64,000 nt of DNA from Tritrichomonas musculus (lineage: Eukaryota > Parabasalia > Tritrichomonadida > Tritrichomonadidae), in the NCBI GenBank assembly GCA_039105265.1, contig JAPFFF010000021.1, forward strand, positions 2,046,001 to 2,110,000, in the 5' to 3' direction. Both the position numbers and the translations under genes were made by a program. Under the pieces are notes generated by a model. It did not search any database and was not told the DNA's origin. It was given only the letters and a program-made list of their open reading frames with translations. The first letter of the stretch is position 1. The number at the start of each line of letters is the position of its first letter. Of this stretch, positions 8,301 to 16,331 are shown one piece after another.

Positions 8301-10728
8301 TGATAATGATGATCCATTTGGTGAAGAAAAAGAAAAACCGGAGCAAGTGAATGCTATTGAATTCCCTGCTTTAGATGAAAAATCCGAATCAACTAAAGAA
8401 AGTGAAAATGAAAATAAAAGTGAAAGTGAACATAAAAGTGAAAATGCAAATAGTGAAAATGAACATAAAAGCGAAAATGAAAGCGAAAACAATGAAGGAA
8501 AGATCAAGGCTCCGCTTTCAAATATTCTTGGTTCGATGATTGGAAGTATTACTGGAAATAATCAAGAAAGTGAAAATGACGAAGGAGAGCCCAAGAGTGT
8601 TCCTACGCATGATTCTGATGCAGAAAAAGACGAATCAACCAACAAAGAAGAAAAAGCTTCTGATAATTCCGATAGTGAAAGTAATACATTCAATAGCGTA
8701 AAGAAGGAGTCAGATAAAGAAGATGATGTAGCTGTTTTAGATGATAAATCAGAATCAGCCAAAGAAAGTGAAAAAGCCAAAAGTGAAAGTGAAAATGCAA
8801 ATAGTGAAAATGAACATAAAATTGAAAATGAAAGCGATAAAGAGGAAGGTAAAATCAAGGCGCCACTTTCGAATCTTCTTGGCTCTCTTGTTGACAACAT
8901 GGTTGCGCCAGATCAGAACAGCGATGCAGATGCCAAAAGCAAAGATATTTCAGATAAAGCCGAGAGTGAAAAAGAAAAAGACAATGACTACAATTCAGCA
9001 AGTGGCAATGACCCGTTTGGAAGTGATAAGAAAGAATCTGACAAAGAAGAAGAAGCAGTAGCAACTCTTGCTATAGATGACAAATCAGAATCAGCCAAAG
9101 AAAGTGAACATGCAAAAAGTGAAAGTGAACATGCAAATAGTGAAAATGAAAATAAAAGTGAAAATGAAAGCGATAAAGAGGAGCCAAAAGTCAAGGCGCC
9201 ACTTTCGGGTCTCCTTGGCTCTCTTGTTAGCAACATGGTTGAGCCAGATCAGAACAGCGATGATGATGACAAAGGCAAAGTTGAATTTAATAAAATCGAA
9301 AGTGATAAAGATAACGGAAATAATTCTGATGGCTTTGGAAGCGACAATGACCCATTTGGAAGCGATAAGAAAGAATCCGACAAAGAAGAAGAAGCAGTAG
9401 CAACTCTTGCTATAGACGACAAATCAGAATCAGCCAAAGAAAGTGAAAAAGCCAAAAGTGAAAGTGAACATAAAAGTGAAAGTGAACATAAAAGTGAAAG
9501 TGAACATAAAAGTGAAAGTGAACATAAAAGTGAAAGTGAACATAAAAGTGAAAGTGAACATAAAAGTGAAAGTGATAAGGATGATGCTGTCATTGATAAG
9601 GATTCAGACAAGAATGATGATGATGGTAATAATGTAGCAAAGCCTCGATCGCTTCTTGGATCACTTCTAAACAATAGTGTCATTAATCCAGATAATAGCA
9701 AAGAAGAAAAAGAACCAGAATTAAAGGCTCCTTCTTCTGACAACGAGAAAGAAGAAGAAAAAGCAAAATCGCTCTCAGAATCGAGTTCAAATGGCATAAT
9801 GAAAGCGGACCTTTCTGAAGATGATAAGAAATCCACAAAATCAGAAAATGAGCAAGATGAGCCCAGTAAATCAGAAGATAAGAAAGAAGAAGATAAGTCG
9901 CCGCTTTCGAATCTTTTCGGCTCAATATCTAACAAGATGATGCAAGATAATCAAGAAGAAGAAAAAGAAAACAAAAGTGATGAAAAGCCTGATAAGCTTT
10001 CTTCTTCATCATCAGAGGTTGTATCTCTTAAACTAGATGATGATGATAAAAAAGAAAATAAAAGCGAAAAAATAAAGAATTCATCGTCTGACCAAATTAC
10101 AATTGAATCTAATTCAGAAGATGAAAATGCATCACAAAAAGAAAAGAAAGATGAAAATTCTAATTCGTCAGATAATGAAAAAGAAAAAAATAATGATGAT
10201 GAAGTTAAAAGCGAAGAAAAGAATGACAGTTCTAAAGATAAGAAAGAGGATCATTCGTCATCAGAAGCTGGAGCAACTAAAATAGAAGATAATAACTCTG
10301 CTTCTGATAAAGATATTGATAAAGAAGACGATAAAGAAGAAAGCTCAAAAGAGAAGAATGATAAAACGTCTTCATCATCAGAATTTGGATCTTTGAAGTT
10401 AGATGATAATAAATCTGATGAAGATAAAGAAACAAAAAGCGAAACCATCAAACATTCATCATCAGGCCAAATAGCAATTGATCAAAATTCTGATGATGCA
10501 AATAAATCGCAAAAAGAAAATAAAGATGGCTCTAACTCATCAGATTCAGAAAAAGAAGCAAATGAAGGTAAGCAAGAAACTGACAACGAGGAGAAGCAAC
10601 CTGCAGGTATACTTGGATCAATGCTCAGCGGGCTCAATAAACTTACTAATCCAGATGATAACGCTAATGATGGGAATAATACAGATAGTGATAATTTTTT
10701 CAAATCGGATGATGCCGATTTTAGCTAA
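5395..10728 (+). CDS. Giant coiled-coil, RRM-like and disordered repeat protein
   Basis: About 1,777 residues from the ATG at 5395 (an upstream TTG gives 13 more). Residues 1-90 are basic. About 90-385 form a long charged coiled coil ending in an R/K/E-rich helix. About 390-480 resemble an RNA-recognition motif: a TKVVVATKISEDYT strand, an LIEQFQNHGKINRSFF helix-turn, then NIYMYVDYD. The remainder is acidic, rich in S, E, K and D. It is built from repeats: KESDNEK heptads (7119-7223, 21-base unit), HKSESE hexads (about 9460-9570, 18-base unit), and longer units of about 340 bases (8700-9450). Inside the disordered part, a hydrophobic motif such as LLGSMVDNMVAPDQ recurs about nine times, and DPFG four times. 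I do not recognise a named family. The layout suggests a scaffold with short sticky helices on charged linkers. Synonymous third-base differences between repeats support real coding. Confidence 0.8.
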   Translation: MNDFYFSKFREQDRLTYMQDYERQEAARKRTIQVKFHGSKQPASRNQNKLSPRAAPVVPEIQGIQSNGPIRSPRNHKIDSIPPKSSRSLLVPQNAELHEIEFYREQKFYLQNDIAQLMSEITPLKKKLRELEGVQYSQVESDRYYLAHFKGDSTVVGTALKQTELEQAIVRMQKESNELADEINRIKSQFSKKAIDDLSVEIQNGRRAVHQITEDCYLMSQQKDANERHMESFKMSDLYKEVQENKKTIEEQKNDIRKSMEKYNKLKKLYSKAAAKQEPIDIDETPQVQKLIEKLESEHAKFLDAKKNYENEKEKQIQEIKALRQESIARKEQAKKKEMQEKRRQQKEEREKEKQRKLEEEEKNRELQKKSQPTKSSQSSVFKMKNNIKNIHTLPATKVVVATKISEDYTKVQLIEQFQNHGKINRSFFCREEVNGKPPNIYMYVDYDKREYAGKAIDDKWFADRNIIVKEAKKDWEKKAQKYEVKEPVKDESSASSFMDDEDKKEESSKQKSVSSKAENESQQPENPPQDDALSSERADSEAPLNSTLNSTIGELTGTKKDEKEEIKKEEEEKKESDNEKKESDNEKKESDNEKKESDDEKKESDDEKKNDEEEEKKEESTGKKETDNDDEEKKDESEHNSFDDMISASFDESKKDESNKDEDKSENNDNSSMIGGMVDYEQKLDDDKKNSSEEKDKSEEKNKSEDENKSEDENKGDAFSDDFGEDSSSAKGSDMGGTSNKPKSVEKSQSSDGEKNDEGKLTNMLGSMVDNMVAPDQENESETKSKEIEGKEESDENRDKSEKESESNEKKESEKDNFSGFGSDDDPFGESKKESDNEVEIPAANEKSESNKLSEKDKSESEHKSENEHKSENEHESEHKSESGHKSENEHESEHKSESEKDKSGAENDEDKDKLNAPLSSLVGSMIDNMVAPEQDASEKSKEIEGKEESNEDKEKSDDKNDSLSDGFDNDDPFGEEKEKPEQVNAIEFPALDEKSESTKESENENKSESEHKSENANSENEHKSENESENNEGKIKAPLSNILGSMIGSITGNNQESENDEGEPKSVPTHDSDAEKDESTNKEEKASDNSDSESNTFNSVKKESDKEDDVAVLDDKSESAKESEKAKSESENANSENEHKIENESDKEEGKIKAPLSNLLGSLVDNMVAPDQNSDADAKSKDISDKAESEKEKDNDYNSASGNDPFGSDKKESDKEEEAVATLAIDDKSESAKESEHAKSESEHANSENENKSENESDKEEPKVKAPLSGLLGSLVSNMVEPDQNSDDDDKGKVEFNKIESDKDNGNNSDGFGSDNDPFGSDKKESDKEEEAVATLAIDDKSESAKESEKAKSESEHKSESEHKSESEHKSESEHKSESEHKSESEHKSESDKDDAVIDKDSDKNDDDGNNVAKPRSLLGSLLNNSVINPDNSKEEKEPELKAPSSDNEKEEEKAKSLSESSSNGIMKADLSEDDKKSTKSENEQDEPSKSEDKKEEDKSPLSNLFGSISNKMMQDNQEEEKENKSDEKPDKLSSSSSEVVSLKLDDDDKKENKSEKIKNSSSDQITIESNSEDENASQKEKKDENSNSSDNEKEKNNDDEVKSEEKNDSSKDKKEDHSSSEAGATKIEDNNSASDKDIDKEDDKEESSKEKNDKTSSSSEFGSLKLDDNKSDEDKETKSETIKHSSSGQIAIDQNSDDANKSQKENKDGSNSSDSEKEANEGKQETDNEEKQPAGILGSMLSGLNKLTNPDDNANDGNNTDSDNFFKSDDADFS
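7119..7223 (+). repeat. 21-base tandem repeat within the giant repeat gene
   Basis: Five consecutive copies of a 21-base unit coding for KESDNEK or KESDDEK. The last two copies carry the same synonymous and D/N changes, showing stepwise duplication. Confidence 0.85.
8700..9450 (+). repeat. About 340-base segmental tandem duplication in coding DNA
   Basis: Blocks coding for DPFGSDKKESDKEEEAVA, then DDKSESAKESE, then KAPLS-LLGSLV recur at a spacing of about 340 bases (for example 9011-9110 and 9350-9450). They differ by only a few bases, which indicates recent in-frame tandem duplication. Confidence 0.75.
9460..9571 (+). repeat. 18-base tandem repeat within the giant repeat gene
   Basis: Six essentially identical 18-base units coding for HKSESE. 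Their near identity suggests recent slippage or unequal crossing-over. Confidence 0.85.
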
Positions 10729-11180
10729 TACTTTAGATTATTAATAATATTATTGTAATTAAATTTTTATTTTAGTTGTTAATAAAAATCATTTATTTAA
10801 AAAAGAATTTTTTTGTAAGATGAAAGATTTTAAAAAATGAAAAAAAAATTCAATCATAATATGAATGGTTCAGAATGTATAATAGAAGATTTGAAAATCT
10901 TCATATTAGAAAAATACTTTATGATATTTGATAGTGCAAAGTATTTAAAAAAAAATAGACAACAAATTATATATATTATCAATTGATAATAAGTTTTTGT
11001 AGAACACTTCAAATTATGTGCTTATAAAAATAAAAGAATTCATTATATTAAAGCATTGTGGAGCATTTCATTAACAAAAAATTAAAACAAAAAAAAAAAA
11101 AAAGCCTGAAATGTTAATGATTTAAAAAATAAAAAGAGTTTGCATTAACAATTTATTAATTGGGGATTTAAAAAAAATGT
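10729..11180. other. Convergent intergenic region
   Basis: AT-rich 3' gap of about 450 bases between the giant repeat gene and the ribosomal protein gene. It has a small hairpin GAAGATTT-GA-AAATCTTC near 10887 and an A run near 11088. No gene is seen. Confidence 0.5.
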
Positions 11181-11648
11181 TTAGAAAACTCTGAATTGCT
11201 TTTTGTCTGCTCCAACGGCTGAAGGCTTAACTGAAATGACATTGAAATGAACTGTCTTTGAAAGTGGGCGGCATTCACCGATTTGGACAATATCACCTTC
11301 TTTAACAACAAATGCTGGGCTGCAGTGTGCTGGGATTTTAGTGTGGCGCTTTTCGAAACGCTTGTATTTACGGATGTAATGGAGATAGTCACGGCGAACG
11401 ATAATTGTACGCCTCATTTTTGTTGAAACGACAATACCACGGATAAGACGTCCGCGGATGGTAACTTGTCCAGCGAATGGGCATTTCCTATCAATATATT
11501 CTCCATCTTTAGCTGTTTGTGGTGTTGGGATCCTAAGTCCGACATTCTTTGTATAGCGTGGCTTTTTTTCGGCATTAAGATATTTCTTTGATGCAAGAAA
11601 AACTTGTGGTTGTTTTTGGAATGCTCGCTCGGTTTGAACCAGAGACAT
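11181..11648 (-). CDS. RPS11: 40S ribosomal protein S11 (uS17)
   Basis: 155 residues, the usual length of eukaryotic S11. The N-terminus [21 protein letters not shown], the [35 protein letters not shown] core and the [35 protein letters not shown] stretch are hallmark uS17 sequence. It binds 18S rRNA early in small-subunit assembly. The start is the ATG at 11648, directly after TTTTCA, so the initiator-like TCA overlaps the start (TTTTCAATG). This is consistent with the very short 5' leaders typical of trichomonads. No defect is seen. Confidence 0.97.
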   Translation of the reverse strand: MSLVQTERAFQKQPQVFLASKKYLNAEKKPRYTKNVGLRIPTPQTAKDGEYIDRKCPFAGQVTIRGRLIRGIVVSTKMRRTIIVRRDYLHYIRKYKRFEKRHTKIPAHCSPAFVVKEGDIVQIGECRPLSKTVHFNVISVKPSAVGADKKQFRVF

Positions 11649-12350
11649 TGAAAAGGTCGAACCAAACCGTCAAGGCTACATTTTATAAACAATTTTTTTT
11701 TTGAAAAATTTAGCATGTCAAACAAAATATTTCAAATAATTATTTTTATTCTAATCCCAGAGTAATGGTTTAAAATAGTTTTATAGCATTAATAATGAGT
11801 AAAAAAAATTTAAATTAGTATTCAAAAACATAAACTAAACTTTTTGAATAAATTACGTTTTTTTTTTTTTTTTAATTTTGGTTATTCCAATATCATGATA
11901 GCATTGCTAATTAATCGAAATTAAAATATGTTTATCTTCGGGAATTTCATTGTTATCAGGTAAAGTATTTCCAATATATTTTCTTCATTATCAAATCAGT
12001 GCCATTTTATCTACTATAAAAAAATTAAAAAGTTATTGATATTTGTTATTTTATTTACAAGAACTTAAAATTTTTCTTCTACTAAGTAGCTAAAAAAGTA
12101 TGTTTTTTTTTATATATGGAAATAAACATTGATTATTCATTTCTCGTTTTCAATTATTCACGAATATCATTTCAGTTTCTGACTGCATCAGAATAACAAA
12201 ATTTGATATATGCATGTATATACATACAATTTTGTTTTTAATTCCTTTTTTAGAAAAGGAAGTAAACCCCGCCAAATTTCAACTAATAATTCACCATTCT
12301 TATTAATTATTTGACCATAAAATTTTTATTGAAAGAGAGTATTTGTTATA
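11649..12350. other. Divergent intergenic region
   Basis: About 700 AT-rich bases between divergent starts. It has T-rich runs near 11860-11873 and no detectable gene. I checked the end nearest 12351 for a missing Walker A segment of the following helicase-derived gene and saw none. Confidence 0.5.
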
Positions 12351-13847
12351 ATGCAAATTACAATATTTCCTTCTAAATCAGAGAATGAATATGATAGAGA
12401 TCAGCATTCAAATGTTAATGATTTCAATTCATCGAATCCAATAACAGCTCATTTACCAAGTTTATTTAAAGAAGGTTATTTAACAAGCGATTTGATAATT
12501 CTTGTCCATGCTCGCAAAAAAATTTTTACAATTCAGCATCTTCTAAAAAAAGCAAGTATTGATCATTTTTCAATACCAATTATGACGTATTATTCGTTAG
12601 CAGAAATAATCTTGCAAAATTTCGGTTTTTTAGCAAACAAGTATAAATTTAAAACTATTGGCCGATATGAGCAATTAAAGATAGTGAAAAGCATTTGCCA
12701 GTCCCAAAATAATCTTTTCAACTATAAGTATGTTTTTTTATTTATTGTTAAGTGTAAATGTTATGGTTTTGTAAATTATTCGGCACAAATGAGCTTCTCC
12801 TCTTTTCTGAAATCAAAGCGATCAAAAAATAAATATGGTTTTCCATTTAATCAAAGAAATATTCAAATATCTGATGAAATTATAGATAATAATTTCTTAA
12901 AAATATTTCATATTTATGAAGATATTCTCAAAAACAAAAAATATGTTGATTTTGAAGATTTAATAACTTTCTCATCTCAAATCTTGGAACACAATCCTGA
13001 AGTTGTTTCTTTCTATAATAGAAAATATAAATTTGCTTTCATTGATAATACTAATCAATTTTTGGGTAGAAAAGTGAGCTTAAATAATTTTGCATCGCTC
13101 CTTTATGTAAATAGGAAGCCTAGTCCATATATTTCATTCAATGAACAATATTATTTTAAGTGCAAACCAAACTTTCAATTTTTTTCATTTTATTCAATTC
13201 CGAAACCAAATTATTTTGACAATTTTCGCCAAGTACCAAAAAATTCTTGCCATGAAAATTTAGATAATTCTTTTGATTTTAATGAGGCAAATCAAATTAA
13301 AAGTAATCCTCCAAAAAATTTTCAAACATCATCGGAAGTTAGTGATTTTGATTCTGAAATTGAAAATGGAGTCAAACTTGATATTTCATCGATTAATTCA
13401 AATCAAAATTATAATCAGAATACAAATGAAATTAAGAATTCTATTTCTTCACGATTTGAATTAAATAAAACTTTATCAGATTCGGAAGAAGATGAATACG
13501 AAATTCTTTCCGATTTTAATGATTTCGAATCTGACGATTATGAAAATGATGATTCTTTTTATGATGAAGATATTCCCAAAAATGTTCAGAATCATAAAGC
13601 ATCTTGGTTACTTAAAAACAAGTTTTGTCTAGCGAATTCAATGAAAAAGAAGAAATATTTTAAAAATAATTTTTGCTTTCCCAGTAAATCAATTATGTAT
13701 AACCAAACTGAAACAAAAAGAAATAAGAGAAGATATAGTTATTATGGTCAGAGTCCTTTATTTAAAGAAATAAGATATCATTTTGAAGCATTTATTAATC
13801 AAAAAGGTAAAATCGCATTTTTCTCAGATGACAATTATGATCAATAA
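12351..13847 (+). CDS. UvrD/Srs2-like superfamily 1 helicase domain without ATP-binding motifs (putative pseudoenzyme)
   Basis: 498 residues, ATG to stop, uninterrupted. Residues about 33-235 follow the N-terminal half of UvrD/PcrA/Srs2 helicases: ITAHLPSLFKEGYLTSDLIILVHARKK corresponds to the stretch from motif I to Ia. IMTYYSLAEIILQNFGF matches the TFHS-A--IL-- region, and IYEDILKNKKYVDFEDLI matches the Y-E-L--N--DFDDLL stretch. NRKYKFAFIDNTNQF sits where motif II (ILVDEFQDTN) belongs. The residues where GSGKT should be read FNSSNP, and DEFQDT has become DNTNQF, so ATP hydrolysis is not expected. The second half (about 300-440) is acidic and disordered, followed by a basic tail. Helicase domains 2A and 2B are absent. 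It may be a retained structural remnant or a gene early in decay; intact length argues for the former. Confidence 0.6.
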   Translation: MQITIFPSKSENEYDRDQHSNVNDFNSSNPITAHLPSLFKEGYLTSDLIILVHARKKIFTIQHLLKKASIDHFSIPIMTYYSLAEIILQNFGFLANKYKFKTIGRYEQLKIVKSICQSQNNLFNYKYVFLFIVKCKCYGFVNYSAQMSFSSFLKSKRSKNKYGFPFNQRNIQISDEIIDNNFLKIFHIYEDILKNKKYVDFEDLITFSSQILEHNPEVVSFYNRKYKFAFIDNTNQFLGRKVSLNNFASLLYVNRKPSPYISFNEQYYFKCKPNFQFFSFYSIPKPNYFDNFRQVPKNSCHENLDNSFDFNEANQIKSNPPKNFQTSSEVSDFDSEIENGVKLDISSINSNQNYNQNTNEIKNSISSRFELNKTLSDSEEDEYEILSDFNDFESDDYENDDSFYDEDIPKNVQNHKASWLLKNKFCLANSMKKKKYFKNNFCFPSKSIMYNQTETKRNKRRYSYYGQSPLFKEIRYHFEAFINQKGKIAFFSDDNYDQ

Positions 13848-14022
13848 TAAAAAAAATCTCATTTTAAAATATCATTCAAACTTTGAATTTCAAAGTAATT
13901 TTAGACAATGGAACCAAAACCAAAAATCATATTTGAAAAGAATTTGTTTTATTTAAAAAAATTAAATTCATGTTAACATGGCCTTTTTGCAGAAAGTAAA
14001 GATTGGAAAGATGCTAAAGAAC
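13848..14022. other. Short convergent spacer
   Basis: AT-rich 3' gap between the helicase-derived gene and the Aurora kinase gene. Nothing is seen in it. Confidence 0.4.
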
Positions 14023-14919
14023 TTACTCTGGTGGTCCGAGTTGTTGAACGATCCATGGATGAGTTCTAACATCAGCAAGTTGGATTCTCTTTGTTGGATC
14101 ATGCTGAAGGAATCTTTGAATGAGATCACGAGCAAGAGGTGTGACGAATGATGGGAATTTGAGATCGACATCTCTGATTCTTCTGCAAGTATCCCTTTGA
14201 CGTGCTTCTTCAAATGGAGGTGCGCCAACAAGGAATTCGTATAAAAGAACACCAAGACTCCAGATGTCGACTGCTGCATCATGTTCTTTGCCTTCAATCA
14301 TTTCAGGTGGTAAATAATCAAGTGTTCCGCAAAGAGTTGTTCTACGAGATGATGGTGCATGGACTGACCATCCAAAGTCGGCAATCTTGAGTTCGCCATT
14401 AAGGCCGACCAAAATGTTCTCTGGTTTGATATCTCGGTGAATTACATGCTTTGTATGGCAATAGTTGATTGCATCGCACATTTGAACAATGTATCGTGCT
14501 GCTGTTTCTTCATCGAATCGTTCGCAATCACGAAGAATCTTGAAAAGTTCGCCACGTGCAGCATATTCAATGATCAAGTAAATTCTTGTCTGGTCCCAAA
14601 AGTAACCAAACATCCTAATGATATTTGGATGTCGTAAGTGTGATTGAATTTCGATTTCACGACGAAGTTGATGTTCAATAGATGCTTTTTGCAATTGAGC
14701 CTTATTCAAGACTTTGAGGCCAACAATGAAATGTGAACGCTTTTCTCTGGCTAAATAAACACGACCAAACTTTCCAGTTCCGAGTGGTCTTCCGATTTCA
14801 AAATCATCAAGAGTCCATCGACGAACTTGAGGGCGGTTTGATGTTGGAAGCTTACGAGATGTCCTTTCTTTAGTAATTGCTCTATTGGAAGGAGCTATAT
14901 TTTCTTTAGCTCTACTCAT
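14023..14919 (-). CDS. Aurora-type serine/threonine kinase
   Basis: 298 residues, mainly a kinase domain (about 38-295). Glycine loop GTGKFGRV at 47-54, catalytic lysine K69 (VGLKVL), HRDIKPEN at 161-168, DFG at 181-183. The Aurora signature [27 protein letters not shown] is present with activation-loop threonines 194/195, equivalent to the Thr288 region of Aurora A. The short N-terminal tail carries AKENIA, a KEN-box-like degron at residues 5-7, suggesting APC/C-controlled destruction as in other Auroras. Aurora kinases control mitotic spindle and chromosome segregation and flagellar length. The short tail does not allow assignment to A or B. TTCAATTCAAATATG directly precedes the coding region. 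Confidence 0.95.
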   Translation of the reverse strand: MSRAKENIAPSNRAITKERTSRKLPTSNRPQVRRWTLDDFEIGRPLGTGKFGRVYLAREKRSHFIVGLKVLNKAQLQKASIEHQLRREIEIQSHLRHPNIIRMFGYFWDQTRIYLIIEYAARGELFKILRDCERFDEETAARYIVQMCDAINYCHTKHVIHRDIKPENILVGLNGELKIADFGWSVHAPSSRRTTLCGTLDYLPPEMIEGKEHDAAVDIWSLGVLLYEFLVGAPPFEEARQRDTCRRIRDVDLKFPSFVTPLARDLIQRFLQHDPTKRIQLADVRTHPWIVQQLGPPE

Positions 14920-15206
14920 ATTTGAATTGAAATTAATGATGTCATCTAAACGTAAATGTTATTAATTTTATTAAACGTCTTTTTATTCAATTTTTTGAAT
15001 GTATATTTGTATGGCTTAACGTATTTTTTAAATTTATAATTGTCCAGATTATCTTCTTATTGAAAATTCGAAATGATTGTAATAAAAACGAAAATTAGAA
15101 ATAAAATCTGAAAAACGATATTCAAAATAACATATATTTATGATTATTTAATAAAATATGAAATTAGTTTCAATACAAAGAATAGCACAATAATATATTT
15201 ATATTT
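14920..15206. other. Intergenic spacer, AT-rich
   Basis: This separates two minus-strand genes. No repeat, RNA or gene is seen. Confidence 0.4.
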
Positions 15207-16331
15207 TTACTTTCCGCCAGTCATTCCTAAAAACTTTTGAAGAATGTCTGGATTAAGTTCAGGAATTTCTTCTTCTTCACCGTTTTTAGGAGTAGAAGCT
15301 GCTGCCTTCTTTTTGGCTTCTTCTTCTTTTCGTTTCTCTTCAGCAAGCTTTCTTTGCCTTTCTTGTTCTTGTTTCTGTTTCTCTTCAGCAAGCTTTCTTT
15401 GCCTTTCTTGCTCTTGTTTCTGTTTCTCTTCAGCAAGCTTTCTTTGCCTTTCTTGCTCTTGTTTCTGTTTCTCTTCAGCAAGTTTTCTTTGCCTTTCTTG
15501 CTCTTGTTTCTGTTTCTCTTCAGCAAGTTTTCTTTGCCTTTCTTGCTCTTGTTTCTGTTTCTCTTCAGCAAGCTTTCTTTGCCGTTCTTGTTCTTGTTTC
15601 TGTTTTTCTTCAGCAAGTTTCCTCTGTCTTTCTTGCTCTTGTCTTTCTTTCTCTAATCTTTCTTTTTCTTGTTTCTGTCGTTCTTCAGCAAGTTTCTTTT
15701 GTCTCTCTTGCTCTTGCTTTTGTCTTTCTTGTTCTTGTTTTTGTTTTTCTTCAGCTAGCTTTCTCTGTTTTTCTTGTTCTTGTTTCTGTTTTTCTTCTGC
15801 AAGTTTCTTTTGTCTTTCTTGTTCTTGTCGCTCTTTTTCTTTTCTTTCTTTTTCTAATCTTTCTTTTTCTTGCCTTTCTTTCTCTAATCTTTCTTTCTCT
15901 TGCTTTTGTTTCTCTTCTGCAAGTTTCTTTTGTTGTTCTTGTGCTGAATTATTTGTTTCTGGTTTTGAAGGAGTATTATTTTGATTATTCTGTGGAACTT
16001 TTCTTAATTGTACCATTCGTTGTGGTGGTTCTTCTTGCGCTGAATTTTTATTTTTATTTTCAAGATTTGCAAAAGCATTTCCATTTGCTTTTCGATTCTT
16101 TAATCTCTCCATTAAGGCAAGTTGAAATGCATCTTTTGGCTTCTCCTCTGTTACATTTTTTTCTGGTTGTGGCTCAACTTTCTTTAATTTAGGCATTTGT
16201 CCTGGTATTAACTGAATTCCTCCTGCTGGTGTCATTGGTATTTTTGATGGTTTTCCCGGGGGTGGTGGAGGGGGAGGAGGGGGAGGTGGTGGGGGTGGAG
16301 GAGGAGGTGGGGGCGGTGCATCTTCAGACAT
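15207..16331 (-). CDS. Polyproline plus charged single-alpha-helix repeat protein (candidate actin regulator)
   Basis: 374 residues. MSEDA is followed by 20 consecutive prolines, then GKPSKIPMTPAGGIQLIPGQMPKLKKV. The LKKV ending resembles the C-terminal half of a WH2 actin-binding motif, and a proline run is the standard ligand of profilin. From about 130 to 345 the protein is almost purely K, E, Q, R with L and A. This region includes six tandem copies of RKLAEEKQKQEQERQ and older diverged copies with EKERLEKER blocks. Such ER/K patterns form rigid single alpha helices or coiled coils. The tail reads ELNPDILQKFLGMTGGK. The proline codons are mixed (CCA, CCC, CCG, CCT), so the run looks selected at protein level. 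I do not recognise a named family; a formin or VASP identity is not supported because no FH2 or EVH1 domain is present. Confidence 0.75.
   Translation of the reverse strand: MSEDAPPPPPPPPPPPPPPPPPPPPGKPSKIPMTPAGGIQLIPGQMPKLKKVEPQPEKNVTEEKPKDAFQLALMERLKNRKANGNAFANLENKNKNSAQEEPPQRMVQLRKVPQNNQNNTPSKPETNNSAQEQQKKLAEEKQKQEKERLEKERQEKERLEKERKEKERQEQERQKKLAEEKQKQEQEKQRKLAEEKQKQEQERQKQEQERQKKLAEERQKQEKERLEKERQEQERQRKLAEEKQKQEQERQRKLAEEKQKQEQERQRKLAEEKQKQEQERQRKLAEEKQKQEQERQRKLAEEKQKQEQERQRKLAEEKQKQEQERQRKLAEEKRKEEEAKKKAAASTPKNGEEEEIPELNPDILQKFLGMTGGK
15346..15620 (-). repeat. 45-base tandem repeat in the charged-helix gene
   Basis: Six near-identical 45-base units coding for RKLAEEKQKQEQERQ. They differ by single synonymous bases (for example AAGCTT against AAGTTT), so the array is young. 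Confidence 0.88.

Noticed and set aside
7434-8507. 357-codon minus-strand frame rich in S, F and L
   Set aside because: It is the antisense reading of the S/E/K repeats in the giant plus-strand gene; the repetitive composition keeps the opposite strand open.
15244-15984. 246-codon plus-strand frame rich in C, S and F
   Set aside because: Antisense of the charged-helix repeats; it mirrors the 45-base repeat exactly.
15207-16331. Formin identity for the polyproline protein
   Set aside because: No FH2 domain; the remainder is a charged-helix repeat.
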